From Candidatus Puniceispirillum sp. (lineage in GTDB: Bacteria > Pseudomonadota > Alphaproteobacteria > Caedimonadales > UBA1908): 64,000 nucleotides of DNA. This document shows positions 25,253-33,984 of this stretch, piece by piece (position 1 is the stretch's first letter; each line of letters begins with the position of its first letter). Below the pieces are notes generated by a model. That model searched no databases. It had not been told where the DNA came from and saw only the letters and a program-made list of their open reading frames with translations. The stretch is taken from positions 62,001 to 126,000 of the forward strand of contig PNJU01000005.1 of NCBI GenBank assembly GCA_013822015.1. The letters run 5' to 3'. Made by a program: the position numbers and the translations under genes.

Positions 25253-26266
25253 ATGCCAGATTCTCGTTTTTTTAAAAAGATACGCGCTTTTTCCGTTGAA
25301 GAGGTTTGCGCCCTGACAGGTGCCACATGTGATGCAGACGCCGCGCGTCTCATACATGACGTGGGGACCCTTGAGGAAGCGGGCGAGGGGCAGGCAGCCT
25401 GCTTTCATAACCGCGCTTACCTAGAGGCTTTTAAAAACACGAAAGCCTCCTTTTGCTTTGTCACAAAGGAGCTTGCGTCCCACGCGCCCGAGGGGCTGGT
25501 GTGCCTTGTGACACCTTCTCCCTACCGCGCCTTTGGTCTTTTTTGTCAAGCCCTTTACCCGAGCGTCGACCGCGATTTTGAGGCCTGTGATACACGTATT
25601 CACCCTACGGCCATCCTTGGAGAGGGATGCATTGTTGAGCCAGGTGCTGTGGTCATGCGAAACGCGCATGTTGGCGAGGGCACCCATATCGGTGCAAATG
25701 CGGTTGTGGGCAAAGGCGTTGTGGTCGGAAAGAACTGCGTGATCGAACCTTGCGTGACCCTCTCCCATTGCGTCCTTGGGGACAACATTGTGCTTTTGGC
25801 AGGCGCGCGCATTGGGCAGGCAGGATTTGGCTTCTTTATGGATGAAAAGGGGCACGTGAAGGTACCTCAGCTGGGGCGGGTGATCGTTGAGGATAACGTT
25901 GAAATTGGGGCAGGGACCACCATTGACCGCGGGAGCATGTCTGATACGGTTATTGGACGCGGATCGCGCATTGATAATCTTGTGCAACTTGGTCACAATG
26001 TGCGCCTTGGCAAAGGATGTGTGATTGTGGCGCAGGTAGGCATTGCAGGTAGCACCCAGCTGGGTGACTATGTCATCGCCGCAGGCCAAGCAGGCCTTGC
26101 AGGCCATTTGAAAATTGGATCGGGCGTACGCATTGCCGCACAAAGCGGCATTGTGCGTGACGTACCGGAAGGACAAACAGTTGCAGGCACACCGGCCGTG
26201 CCCGTGAAACAGTGGCATCGCCAGAGTGTGATGCTGGCAAAACTCGTGACAAAGGAACAAAGCTAA
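25253..26266 (+). CDS. lpxD: UDP-3-O-acyl-glucosamine N-acyltransferase
   Basis: The third step of lipid A synthesis: transfer of an N-linked hydroxyacyl chain from ACP to UDP-3-O-acylglucosamine. The 337-residue protein has an N-terminal uridine-binding domain and then a long left-handed parallel helix of hexapeptide repeats ([19 protein letters not shown] onward). The catalytic-histidine region is [32 protein letters not shown]. It begins 3 bp after the skp stop and is followed without a gap by fabZ. Confidence 0.96.
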   Translation: MPDSRFFKKIRAFSVEEVCALTGATCDADAARLIHDVGTLEEAGEGQAACFHNRAYLEAFKNTKASFCFVTKELASHAPEGLVCLVTPSPYRAFGLFCQALYPSVDRDFEACDTRIHPTAILGEGCIVEPGAVVMRNAHVGEGTHIGANAVVGKGVVVGKNCVIEPCVTLSHCVLGDNIVLLAGARIGQAGFGFFMDEKGHVKVPQLGRVIVEDNVEIGAGTTIDRGSMSDTVIGRGSRIDNLVQLGHNVRLGKGCVIVAQVGIAGSTQLGDYVIAAGQAGLAGHLKIGSGVRIAAQSGIVRDVPEGQTVAGTPAVPVKQWHRQSVMLAKLVTKEQS

Positions 26267-26728
26267 ATGAGTACGCTTTTAGATGTAACGCAGATCATGG
26301 ATCTAATCCCCCACCGCTATCCCATGCTCCTTGTGGACTCCTTGGAGGTGATTGAGAACTTTGAAAAGGCCGTTGGTATGAAGAATGTGACCTTTAATGA
26401 ACCGCATTTTCAAGGACACTTTCCAAATTTCCCCATTATGCCCGGGGTGATGATTGTGGAGGCCATGGCCCAAACCGCAGGTGCCCTCATTGTGCACTCT
26501 TACCGTGATCAGGATCCAGAAGGCATGCGCGACACGCAGGTGTTCTTCATGTCCATTGAGGAAGCGCGCTTTCGTAAGCCCGTTCTGCCTGGTCACACCC
26601 TGAAAATGTGCGTGCAAAAAATTCAAAATAGGCGCACAGTTTGGAAGTTCAAGGGCGAAGCCTATGTGGGGGACACCCTCCACGCAGAGGCCACCTTCAC
26701 GGCCATGATTGCCCAAAAAGAGAGCTAG
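26267..26728 (+). CDS. fabZ: 3-hydroxyacyl-ACP dehydratase
   Basis: A 153-residue hot-dog-fold dehydratase of fatty-acid elongation that competes with LpxA/LpxD for hydroxyacyl-ACP. Diagnostic features are IMDLIPHRYPMLLVDSL and the catalytic segment HFQGHFPNFPIMPGVMIVEAMAQ (His and Glu). Immediate adjacency to lpxD (no gap) and 16 bp to lpxA is the conserved arrangement. Confidence 0.97.
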   Translation: MSTLLDVTQIMDLIPHRYPMLLVDSLEVIENFEKAVGMKNVTFNEPHFQGHFPNFPIMPGVMIVEAMAQTAGALIVHSYRDQDPEGMRDTQVFFMSIEEARFRKPVLPGHTLKMCVQKIQNRRTVWKFKGEAYVGDTLHAEATFTAMIAQKES

Positions 26729-26744
26729 GAAAGGCCCCAGACCT

Positions 26745-27557
26745 ATGGCAAAAACCCTTATTCACCCCACGGCTGTTCTCGACAAGACCGTTGAGCTAGG
26801 CGTTGGCGTGGAAATTGGCCCTTACTGTGTCGTGACGGGTAATGTTTCCCTTGGCGATCACGTGAAGCTCCACTCCCATGTGGTGGTTGCAGGCCCCGCG
26901 CAAACGACCATTGGCGCGCACACGACCCTTTTTCCCTTTGCCTCCATCGGGCACATTTCCCAAGACCTCAAGTATGAGGGCGAGCCCTCAACCCTCGAGA
27001 TCGGCGCGCACACCAATATCCGTGAGTATGTCACCATCCAGCCCGGCACAAAGGGCGGGATCATGAAGACCGTTGTGGGTGACCACTGCCACATCATGAT
27101 CAACGCCCACATCGCCCATGACTGTGTGGTGGGCAACCACGTCATCATGTCCAACTGCGCCACCCTTGCGGGACACGTGGTGGTGGAGGATGAGGCCATC
27201 ATTGGTGGTTTGGCCGCCATTCACCAGTTTGTACGTATTGGACGCGGCGCCATGATTGGCGGCATGAGCGGTGTTGAGCGTGATGTGATTCCCTTTGGCA
27301 GTGTTAAGGGCGAGCGTGCCTTTTTAAACGGCCTTAACATTATTGGCCTAAAGCGTCGGGGTTTTGAGCGTGAGGATGTGCGGGTCTTAAAGGACGTGTA
27401 CGAGGGGCTTTTCCACGCTCCCGGCACCTTGAGTCAGCGTGTGCAGGAGATGCAAGATAAATACGGGGATCATCCCCGCGCCCAGGAGCTTCTGGCCTTT
27501 GTGTGCGCCGAATCCTCGCGCTCCTTTTGTCTGCCCCGGGAAAAGGAAGAACAGTGA
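26745..27557 (+). CDS. lpxA: UDP-N-acetylglucosamine O-acyltransferase
   Basis: The first acyltransferase of lipid A synthesis. The ATG at 26745, after AGGAAAGG, gives 270 residues starting MAKTLIHPTAVLD. Hexapeptide repeats make up residues 5-190. The catalytic histidine lies in HIAHDCVVGNHVIMSN, and a helical C-terminal domain follows. The stop overlaps the lpxI start (GTGA). Confidence 0.97.
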   Translation: MAKTLIHPTAVLDKTVELGVGVEIGPYCVVTGNVSLGDHVKLHSHVVVAGPAQTTIGAHTTLFPFASIGHISQDLKYEGEPSTLEIGAHTNIREYVTIQPGTKGGIMKTVVGDHCHIMINAHIAHDCVVGNHVIMSNCATLAGHVVVEDEAIIGGLAAIHQFVRIGRGAMIGGMSGVERDVIPFGSVKGERAFLNGLNIIGLKRRGFEREDVRVLKDVYEGLFHAPGTLSQRVQEMQDKYGDHPRAQELLAFVCAESSRSFCLPREKEEQ

Positions 27558-28369
27558 CGACCTCTCTTGGCATTATTGCAGGGCAGGGCGCGCTGGTGGA
27601 AAACCTCGTCTCTGCCTGCCAAGAACAAGAGCGGTCCTACTTCATCATCGCCCTTGAGGGGCAGTGCGATAAGGCCTTTGTGGAAAAACACCCCCATGCC
27701 TGGGTGGGACTTGCCCAGGTTGGGAAGGCACTGACCTATCTTAAGGACGCGGGCGCAAAGGATCTCGTGATGGTGGGCGCCGTCAAGCGTCCTTCATTTT
27801 CCAGCCTCAAACCTGACTTTGTGGGGGCCAAGTGGCTTGCCCAAATGGTGGGTAAGGTCCAGGGCGATGATGGACTCTTGCGTTATATTACTGAGAAACT
27901 AGAAGCAGAAGGTTTTCGTATTGTAGGCGTTGAGTCCCTCCTTGGAGAGACACTCCTGGGTGGTAAGGGAACCCTTACCCATACGGCACCCAAAGAGCAT
28001 CACATGCACGATATTGCCCGTGGGCGTGGGGTTTTGGAGGCGCTCGCACCCCAAGACGTGGGCCAAGCAATTGTCATCCAGGACGGCCTTGTGCTGGGCA
28101 TTGAGGCCATTGAGGGGACACAGGCCCTTATCGAGCGCACAGCGCACCTTGCGCGTCCGGCCCTGTCGCGCCCTGTCCTTATAAAGATGCCCAAAGCCAC
28201 CCAAGACATGCGCCTTGACCGGCCAACCCTTGGGCCCCTGACCATAGACGCCCTTGTGGCAGCTGGGTTTGCCGGCGTTGCGTATCAGGGGAGGGAGGTG
28301 ATTGTCTTGTCCAGGCAAGAGGTTATCCATAAGGCCAATGCTGGGGGACTTTTTGTCCATGGCTTTTAA
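27554..28369 (+). CDS. lpxI: UDP-2,3-diacylglucosamine diphosphatase, LpxI type
   Basis: LpxI hydrolyses UDP-2,3-diacylglucosamine to lipid X, replacing the unrelated LpxH in alphaproteobacteria. The GTG at 27554 overlaps the lpxA stop. The 271 residues begin TSLGIIAGQGALVENLV, contain DLVMVGAVKRPSFSSLKPD, and end with the GVAYQGREVIVL region typical of the family. The 3' end overlaps lpxB by 11 bases. Confidence 0.93.
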   Translation: MTTSLGIIAGQGALVENLVSACQEQERSYFIIALEGQCDKAFVEKHPHAWVGLAQVGKALTYLKDAGAKDLVMVGAVKRPSFSSLKPDFVGAKWLAQMVGKVQGDDGLLRYITEKLEAEGFRIVGVESLLGETLLGGKGTLTHTAPKEHHMHDIARGRGVLEALAPQDVGQAIVIQDGLVLGIEAIEGTQALIERTAHLARPALSRPVLIKMPKATQDMRLDRPTLGPLTIDALVAAGFAGVAYQGREVIVLSRQEVIHKANAGGLFVHGF

Positions 28370-29510
28370 AAAAAACCCTCTTATTTACCTTGTGGCCGGC
28401 GAGGCGTCCGGCGATCTCCTTGGCAGCCGCCTCATGGCGCGTCTTTTGGCTCTTTATCCTGAGGCGCGCTTTATGGGTATCGGGGGTACGCGCATGTGCG
28501 CCCAGGGGATGAAGAGCCTTTTTCCCATGGAGGAGCTGTCTCTTATGGGGCTTGCGGAAGTGCTGCCCCATGCGCGGCGTTTGCTGGGACGTATTCAGGA
28601 GGTGGCAAAGGACATTGAGGCACAAAAGCCGGACGTGCTTGTGACCATTGACGCACCGGGTTTTAACTTTCGCTTGGCCAAAAAAGTGCGGGCATTCTCC
28701 AAGCCTCCTGCCATGATCCACTATACGGCGCCCACAGTCTGGGCATGGCGTCCGGGGCGCGCTGAAAAAATCGCCCATCTTTTTGATCATCTCCTGACCC
28801 TTTTCCCCTTCGAGCCATCTTACTTTACCCCCCATGGGCTCAAGACCACCTTTGTGGGCCACCCTTTGGTGGAGGACGAGCGGCTGAAAAACCCAGCCTT
28901 TGATTTTCGCGCCAAACACGGAATCGATGCGCGCGCGCCTCTTCTGATGCTTCTGCCCGGCAGTCGCCTGGGGGAGATCACGCGCCATGGTCCCTTGTTT
29001 ATGAAAGCGGTGCGCCAGCTTCAGGAAAAAGTCCCCGGCCTTCAGGTCGTATGCCCAACTCTTCCAGGTCTTGAAAAGACGCTGCGGGGCTTGGCCCCGT
29101 CCTCAATACCCATACATTTTGTGAGCGAGGAGGACGAAAAATACGCGGCCATGTGGGCGGCGGACGCGGCGCTTGCGGCCTCTGGCACTGTGACCTTGGA
29201 GCTCGCCCTCACCAACACGCCCATGGTTGTTGCCTATAAAGTGAATTGGTTCACAGCGTTTCTTTTGGGTTTTTTGATGAAGACGCCTTTTGTGAGTCTC
29301 GTCAACATCTTAGAGGGCAGAGAAATCGTGTCCGAGCGCCTTCAAAAGGGCGCCACACCCACGCTGCTTGCCCAAGATTTGGCCGCGCTTTTGGGTGCAA
29401 TGGGCACCCGGCAGCGCGCTGAGCTGAAAAAAATCCAGCCTCATCTGATGACAGGAAAAGACACCGACCCTAGCCTCGCTGCTGCCCAAGTTGTCGCCCA
29501 CTATTTCTGA
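28359..29510 (+). CDS. lpxB: Lipid-A-disaccharide synthase
   Basis: A GT19 glycosyltransferase that joins lipid X to UDP-diacylglucosamine. The ATG at 28359 gives 383 residues starting with a basic FKKNP segment and then LVAGEASGD, the signature opening. Later blocks are SLMGLAEVLPH, IDAPGFNFRLAKK, TVWAWRPGRAEKI, FVGHPLVED, LLPGSRLGEI and AASGTVTLELAL. It is the last gene of the envelope operon. Its end overlaps a convergent small gene by 10 bases. Confidence 0.97.
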   Translation: MAFKKNPLIYLVAGEASGDLLGSRLMARLLALYPEARFMGIGGTRMCAQGMKSLFPMEELSLMGLAEVLPHARRLLGRIQEVAKDIEAQKPDVLVTIDAPGFNFRLAKKVRAFSKPPAMIHYTAPTVWAWRPGRAEKIAHLFDHLLTLFPFEPSYFTPHGLKTTFVGHPLVEDERLKNPAFDFRAKHGIDARAPLLMLLPGSRLGEITRHGPLFMKAVRQLQEKVPGLQVVCPTLPGLEKTLRGLAPSSIPIHFVSEEDEKYAAMWAADAALAASGTVTLELALTNTPMVVAYKVNWFTAFLLGFLMKTPFVSLVNILEGREIVSERLQKGATPTLLAQDLAALLGAMGTRQRAELKKIQPHLMTGKDTDPSLAAAQVVAHYF

Positions 29511-29800
29511 GGAGGTAAGGGAGGCCTTTCCTTTGGATGCATCCACTTTCCATGTTGAAGATTGGGATTAGGGACTACTGTGCTTCCCTCCCTTGACACC
29601 ACAAGGATTTCTTTGGCGCCACCGTTTGCGAAAAGATCGTCAAGTAGCCGTTGAGCGAGCCCTTCAGCCTGCGCGTCTTGGGTCAGCTGGGGGGTGGGCT
29701 TTTCTTGAGCGCCTTCTTCTTTCATGTCCATGGGGTCACTGGCCAAAAGGGGTGTGGTCAGGGCACAAAGAAGCGCAAGTCTCGTTACGCGCATGTTCAT
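29501..29800 (-). CDS. Short secreted protein, unknown function
   Basis: A 99-residue protein with a strong AAAGGAG ribosome-binding site eight bases before its ATG and a signal peptide (MRVTRLALLCALTTPLLAS). The mature part is acidic, has a helical stretch (AEGLAQRLLDDLFANGG) and a proline-rich tail (HPKERPPLPPQ). No family is recognised. The ribosome-binding site and signal peptide make it a credible gene despite its size. Confidence 0.6.
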   Translation of the reverse strand: MNMRVTRLALLCALTTPLLASDPMDMKEEGAQEKPTPQLTQDAQAEGLAQRLLDDLFANGGAKEILVVSREGSTVVPNPNLQHGKWMHPKERPPLPPQK

Positions 29801-29812
29801 GGGGTTTCTCCT

Positions 29813-30838
29813 TTAAAATAAAGACCATATCACCAGCAACATACTAGGCAGTGCCCGTGCGGCAATCAAGCCTGTTTTGAACTGCTTACGACGCGTGGCC
29901 AAAAGATGTCCGCGTGGGGGCTCGCCCTTTTCAAGGACGTAATAGGCGCTTGCCACGCCCAAGATGGTCAAAGTCACAATGAGGGGCATGAAGAAGGCGC
30001 ACAGGATAAAGACCTCAATGCCAAGGCCCAAAATCCAAAAGGCCTTAGGCAAGTCCATGGCGCCTGTTGCCAGTAAGGTGCGCCTTGGCCACTCGGGACG
30101 CATGGGCTCGTCTCGCATGCTCACAAGGTCGGCTCCAAGCTCCGCCGACGAGGTCAGCGCCCAAAGGGCAATCCATCCAAGCAGGGAGTGCACGCGCACA
30201 GCTGCCGCGTCAAAAATGAGAAAGGGGATCCAGTAAATGAGGCTCGTAAAAAAGGCGAAAGGCGAGAAAAAGTCCTGCCACGAGACGGGGGCTTTGTGTT
30301 CTTTAAAGAGCCGCACGTCATGGTTGATTTTAAAAAGCTCTTCCACCACGTCCTCGGGAGTTTCCACCGCCAGGGCCGTGTGGGCCTTCTCCCACACGGG
30401 CAGATCTTGAACCGCGTTGCCCGCATAGTCAAAGCCCTTTTCCCCGTAACGGTCCACAAGGGCTTTGGCCTTGGCATGGGAGCGCAAGTTTGTTGCGCCG
30501 TCGCTGGCCATCACGTCTTCAAAAAGACCTATATGGGCGGCAATTTGTCGGGCAGGGGCCGCGTCCGAGGCAGTGACAAGGATGAGGGTGCGCCCGCTTG
30601 CGTGCTCGCCTTTTAAAAAGGTCAAAAAGTCTTGGTGATAGGGCAGGTGGGCGGGGTTTAGTGTCACGTGATCCGCCACCATGCGCTTCAAATACGCGCG
30701 CCCTTGGAAGAACCACAGGGCAATTTTAAAGATGTTAAGAAGGCTTTCTTTGAGAAATACCAGGAGGGATTCCTCCAACACGTCACTGGCAATAAGGGTA
30801 CCATCAAGATCAACACATAAGGGGCGATTGGTAGACAT
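29813..30838 (-). CDS. HAD phosphatase-like protein fused to an eroded UbiA-type membrane domain
   Basis: A 341-residue protein. Residues 1-180 are a HAD domain with nucleophile motif DLDGTL (D10, D12), a TASDAA motif II and a late DYAGNAVQDLP motif. Residues 200-341 hold about four hydrophobic segments. This resembles HAD-UbiA fusions (decaprenyl-phosphoribose-synthase-like), usually near 480 residues. Here the first aspartate-rich prenyl-diphosphate motif (NDxxDxxxD in UbiA) reads ADLVSMRDE and the second half of the UbiA domain with the second motif is missing. Prenyl transfer therefore seems unlikely. The HAD part could remain active. Confidence 0.65.
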   Translation of the reverse strand: MSTNRPLCVDLDGTLIASDVLEESLLVFLKESLLNIFKIALWFFQGRAYLKRMVADHVTLNPAHLPYHQDFLTFLKGEHASGRTLILVTASDAAPARQIAAHIGLFEDVMASDGATNLRSHAKAKALVDRYGEKGFDYAGNAVQDLPVWEKAHTALAVETPEDVVEELFKINHDVRLFKEHKAPVSWQDFFSPFAFFTSLIYWIPFLIFDAAAVRVHSLLGWIALWALTSSAELGADLVSMRDEPMRPEWPRRTLLATGAMDLPKAFWILGLGIEVFILCAFFMPLIVTLTILGVASAYYVLEKGEPPRGHLLATRRKQFKTGLIAARALPSMLLVIWSLF

Positions 30839-31007
30839 GGGAACTCGTTTGCGGTTTTTACTTTCTTATGACGACCATACACCGTGGGAAAATAGATGTC
30901 TTGTGTCTTGTGGGGGTATGAGGAGCGAACGGTTTGCGCTGTGCTTTGAGCCCATTGCGGTGTAGTCTTTCTTTTCATGTACATATGTTACGGGAAAGAG
31001 GCATCAG

Positions 31008-32015
31008 ATGGATAAGCATCAATTAGGGAATTCGGATCTTTGGGTGTCACGCCTTGGTCTTGGGTGCATGGGAATGTCCTCAGGCTATGGCACCTGTGAT
31101 GATGGTGAGTCTGTCCACTTCCTTAAGGGCGCCCTTGATGCGGGTGTGAACTTTCTCGACACGGCGGATCAGTACGGCATCGGCGTGAAAGGATGGGGGC
31201 ATAACGAAACCTTGATCGGCAACGTCTTGGCAGGGAGTCGCCGGCAACGAGTGGTCCTTGCCACAAAATGTGGGTTTGTTGACCCAGGTCAAGGCACAGT
31301 TTTGGACGGGGCCATGGTGAACGCAACGCCAGCACACATGCGAAGCGCATGCGACGCGAGTTTACGCCGTCTCAAGACCGACGTGATCGATCTTTACTAC
31401 CTCCACCGGGCGCAAAAAGATGTCCCCATTGAAGAGTCCGTCGGTGCTCTGGCAGACCTTGTGAAGGCGGGTAAGGTGCGCTTTATTGGGCTCAGTGAGG
31501 TGACCCCGGCGACCCTTCAAAGGGCACACAAGGTGCATCCCATTACTGCTTTGCAATCTGAGTATTCGCTCTTTCACCGCAAACCTGAAAAAGAGATCCT
31601 CTCCACTTGTCGTGCACTGGGCGTTGCTTTTGTGGCTTATTGTCCCTTGGGGCGCGGATTTTTAACGGGCAAATACAGGGATATTTCAGCCCTTGAGGAG
31701 GGTGATTACCGGCGTTTGTTGCCTAAATACACGGGGGATAATTACACGCAAAACATTAAAATTGTGGACGCTGTTGGGACCCTTGCCAGGCAAAAAGGGT
31801 GCACGCCCGCCCAACTTGCACTGGCCTGGCTGATGGCCCAGGGCCAGGACGTATTCTCCATACCTGGAACACGCTCATTGGAGAGATTAAAGGAAAATCT
31901 TGGGGCGACTCAGGTGGTCCTCACAAGGACAGAGCTGGATAAGATTGACCGGGCAATTCCCCTGGGCGCCGCCCAAGGCGAACAATATCCAGCACTGTTT
32001 GACTTTGAAGTATAG
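31008..32015 (+). CDS. Aldo/keto reductase
   Basis: A 335-residue NADPH-dependent TIM-barrel oxidoreductase. Family markers are LGLGCMGMSSGYG at the start, the catalytic D-Y-x-K-H set in FLDTADQYG, VVLATKCGF and YYLHRAQ, then GLSEVTPATLQRA and the C-terminal IPGTRSLERLKENLGA cofactor segment. It resembles the pyridoxal-reductase/auxin-induced-protein branch. It stands alone between divergent genes. The substrate cannot be named. Confidence 0.93.
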   Translation: MDKHQLGNSDLWVSRLGLGCMGMSSGYGTCDDGESVHFLKGALDAGVNFLDTADQYGIGVKGWGHNETLIGNVLAGSRRQRVVLATKCGFVDPGQGTVLDGAMVNATPAHMRSACDASLRRLKTDVIDLYYLHRAQKDVPIEESVGALADLVKAGKVRFIGLSEVTPATLQRAHKVHPITALQSEYSLFHRKPEKEILSTCRALGVAFVAYCPLGRGFLTGKYRDISALEEGDYRRLLPKYTGDNYTQNIKIVDAVGTLARQKGCTPAQLALAWLMAQGQDVFSIPGTRSLERLKENLGATQVVLTRTELDKIDRAIPLGAAQGEQYPALFDFEV

Positions 32016-32053
32016 CCGAACCATTATAATTTGATAATGCGTCACTCGCCGCT

Positions 32054-32071
32054 CGTGTATACTTATACACG
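32054..32071. promoter_or_regulatory. Perfect 8-bp inverted repeat
   Basis: CGTGTATA (32054-32061) and TATACACG (32064-32071) are separated by CT, 39 bases after the aldo/keto reductase stop. An AT-rich palindrome of this kind could be an operator or a cruciform-prone site. There is no T run, so it does not look like an intrinsic terminator. Confidence 0.3.
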
Positions 32072-32145
32072 TCGCTTTCCTCGTATCCTGTTATCACATT
32101 AAACTGTTCTAGCTATATAGCGCGCCTTAAGCGCATTTGGCGTCT

Positions 32146-32427
32146 TTATCTGGCCGAGCGGGGTGTGTCAACCCCGAGGCACTTCTCGAAGCACACAAGG
32201 CTGGCGTCGCTGGCCTTGCGCATACATTCACGGTAGGCTTGTCCTGTGTCGGCGCTGTTTTGATGGAAGCGATCCTTTTGTGCTTGCCAGCACGCATCAT
32301 TTTCCATGCGCAATTTGTCCGAGCATGCTTGGTCACATGCACGGCGTGTCTCGTCATCTGCGCTGGCAAACAAACCACCTGCCCAAGCCCACCCCAAAAC
32401 AAGCGCAATAGTCCATTGGCGATCCAT
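32146..32427 (-). CDS. Small secreted cysteine-rich protein
   Basis: A 93-residue protein. The ATG at 32427 follows AAGGGG and opens a signal peptide (DRQWTIALVLGWAWAGGLFASA). The mature part of about 70 residues has paired cysteines (CDQACS, CWQ, ECMRK, CFEKC), two of them CxxxC pairs on predicted helices, suggesting a disulfide-bonded helical hairpin. No family is recognised. It is divergent from the methyltransferase-like array. Confidence 0.6.
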   Translation of the reverse strand: MDRQWTIALVLGWAWAGGLFASADDETRRACDQACSDKLRMENDACWQAQKDRFHQNSADTGQAYRECMRKASDASLVCFEKCLGVDTPRSAR

Positions 32428-32514
32428 GCTGCGCCCCTTATTTTTCTCAATCACATTTCTAGTGAGACACACCACACCTTAACAAAAAGTTAAAAGACAA
32501 TAAGCATCTTATTT

Positions 32515-32595
32515 TTTGACAAAATATTTGACAAGAGGGGCTAGGCAGCTATCCTGGTCCCCAGGATTGACAGCGGGATCAGTTATATTTTGAAA
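32515..32595 (+). repeat. Duplicated promoter/leader, copy 1
   Basis: This 81-bp segment aligns without gaps to 33904-33984, with about a dozen mismatches by eye. The first 26 bases are identical. Each copy ends on the TTG start codon and first lysine codons of an array gene. Equal spacing (75 bases from TTTGACA to TTG) supports duplication of a working promoter and leader. Confidence 0.85.
32516..32555 (+). promoter_or_regulatory. Predicted sigma-70-type promoter of array gene 1
   Basis: Two TTGACA boxes lie 12 bases apart (32516-32521 and 32528-32533). The second is followed after 16 bases by TATCCT (32550-32555) as a -10. The predicted transcript would start near 32562, giving a leader of about 28 bases. 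Confidence 0.55.
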
Positions 32596-33807
32596 ATGCA
32601 CGTTTTATCTTTGGTTTCATGCTCTCTTCTTTGTCTATTGTCCAGTGTGCAAGTTGAGCTTTACGCCTCACCCTTTGATCCCCAAGACCCTCACGCAATA
32701 GCCCACGCGATGAGAGCGAAAGCCGACATGGAGCGGACCATATCTCCTTGGGTTGATCCACGTGTTGTCGGTGAGGTGGAGACAATTGCGCTTGCCATAA
32801 AGTGTTTGAGTGAGCCGCCTTGTGTGATGATTCCACAGATCCGCCTGGGTGATCTCGAAAGTCTTGACCCAGGCAATAGTTTTGGTCAGATGGATGGCCC
32901 TCTCCTTGATGCCCTTACATGTGTGCGCAACACTTACGAGCAAAGGCGCGCACAGGCCCTCGCGTGTGATCCGGCCCTAAAAGGCGCTGAACTGGATAAA
33001 CTTTGCCGTGTCAGAATCATGGACTTGGGTGCTGGGCACGGTTTTGCAACGTGGAAGTTTGTTGTAGCCGGCGCGCGCGTTACTGTGGTTGAGCCCCAGA
33101 AATCACTCATGAGTACAACCACAAACTTCCCTTGGAAAAACCTTGATAAAGCGGTGTCGTTTTTGCCGGAAGGAGTTTCTAAAAAAGATGTGGCAGATTT
33201 TGTCAGCCTGACGGCCGTGCAGGTCCTTGGGAAGGCGCATTATCAAAATACCTTCGATGGTGTTTACGCCGCCCATGTCTTGCACTGTATGTCCCCCCGT
33301 GAGGCACTTACGTGCACAGAGCTTCTGCCTGGTGTTTTGAAGGATGACGGAATCATTTGGGCGCGCGTTTTGGGCGGCTTTCTACCCAACGGGCATGGGC
33401 GCGACGCGGCTGTCTATGTGCAACAACTTGCCCAGAAAAAGCGTTTCCCCGGGTACATGATGCGTGTTGCTACACAGGACGGTGTTCAAACAGCCCATGG
33501 CTCAATGTCCTTTACTCCCCTTGATGAGGACGGCGATTTTGCGCCAAGGACTCTTTATCGCGAGGAGGGCACGACAAGCCGTAGGGGTCATTTTTCTTTC
33601 GATCCTCAGAGTTTCAAGACGCTTTTTGAAGGGCGTCCCTTTGAAAACGCAAGCCTCTTTTGGGAGGACAAAACGGGTCTTATCCCCATCAACGCAGATG
33701 AGATGGTTTACGCGTCGCCAGAAAAAACAGGCATCAAGTCCCTCTATTTGAAAACCACCAGAATGAAGAGGCCACCGCAAAATCAGCCAAATGACGCGTC
33801 AAAATAG
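32590..33807 (+). CDS. Secreted methyltransferase-like protein, array member A1
   Basis: A 405-residue protein with a TTG start (an ATG two codons later is possible) and signal peptide (VLSLVSCSLLCLLSSVQVEL). Residues 50-140 form a family-specific domain with WVDPR (54-58) and DPGNSFGQMD (93-102). The class I methyltransferase core follows: IMDLGAGHG (motif I, 143-151), VTVVEPQ (165-170), then FDGVYAAHVLHCMSP and LKDDGIIWARVLGGF. The C-terminal part has SFDPQSFKTLFEG and SLYLKTT. SAM is a cytosolic cofactor, so a Sec-exported methyltransferase would have to act outside the cell or serve a different role. I know no characterised relative. It is the first of seven related genes. Confidence 0.75.
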   Translation: MKMHVLSLVSCSLLCLLSSVQVELYASPFDPQDPHAIAHAMRAKADMERTISPWVDPRVVGEVETIALAIKCLSEPPCVMIPQIRLGDLESLDPGNSFGQMDGPLLDALTCVRNTYEQRRAQALACDPALKGAELDKLCRVRIMDLGAGHGFATWKFVVAGARVTVVEPQKSLMSTTTNFPWKNLDKAVSFLPEGVSKKDVADFVSLTAVQVLGKAHYQNTFDGVYAAHVLHCMSPREALTCTELLPGVLKDDGIIWARVLGGFLPNGHGRDAAVYVQQLAQKKRFPGYMMRVATQDGVQTAHGSMSFTPLDEDGDFAPRTLYREEGTTSRRGHFSFDPQSFKTLFEGRPFENASLFWEDKTGLIPINADEMVYASPEKTGIKSLYLKTTRMKRPPQNQPNDASK

Positions 33808-33903
33808 CACGAACGGGTTCCGGAGGCTGACGATTTTCATAAACGCGTTTGTTTAGATCATAAGGGTTGGGGTATGTGAGCCTATGGAGGGTGCACGCCT
33901 GTC

Positions 33904-33984
33904 TTTGACAAAATATTTGACAAGAGGGGTTGGGCGGCTATAGTGGGCCCCATGGTTGGCAGCTGGATCGTTTATATTTTGAAA
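33904..33984 (+). repeat. Duplicated promoter/leader, copy 2
   Basis: This is the counterpart of 32515-32595, in front of the first subfamily-B gene. Spacing from TTTGACA to the TTG start is the same. Although the two downstream proteins belong to different subfamilies, the regulatory DNA is near-identical, implying common control. Confidence 0.85.
33905..33944 (+). promoter_or_regulatory. Predicted sigma-70-type promoter of array gene 2
   Basis: TTGACA occurs at 33905-33910 and 33917-33922. TATAGT at 33939-33944 follows the second after 16 bases. The -10 is closer to consensus than in copy 1. Confidence 0.6.

Noticed and set aside
25421-26260. Long open frame (279 codons) on the minus strand opposite lpxD
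   Set aside because: Its His- and Asn-rich composition is the mirror of the lpxD hexapeptide repeats; there is no ribosome-binding site or family match.
32127-32450. Alternative minus-strand frame overlapping the small cysteine-rich secreted protein
   Set aside because: The other frame has a ribosome-binding site, a signal peptide and ordered cysteine pairs; this one has none of them.
32499-32515. AATAAG-CAT-CTTATT hairpin followed by Ts, considered as a terminator
   Set aside because: The stem is six A/T-rich pairs with one G-C pair, too weak to call, and no gene ends upstream on the plus strand nearby.
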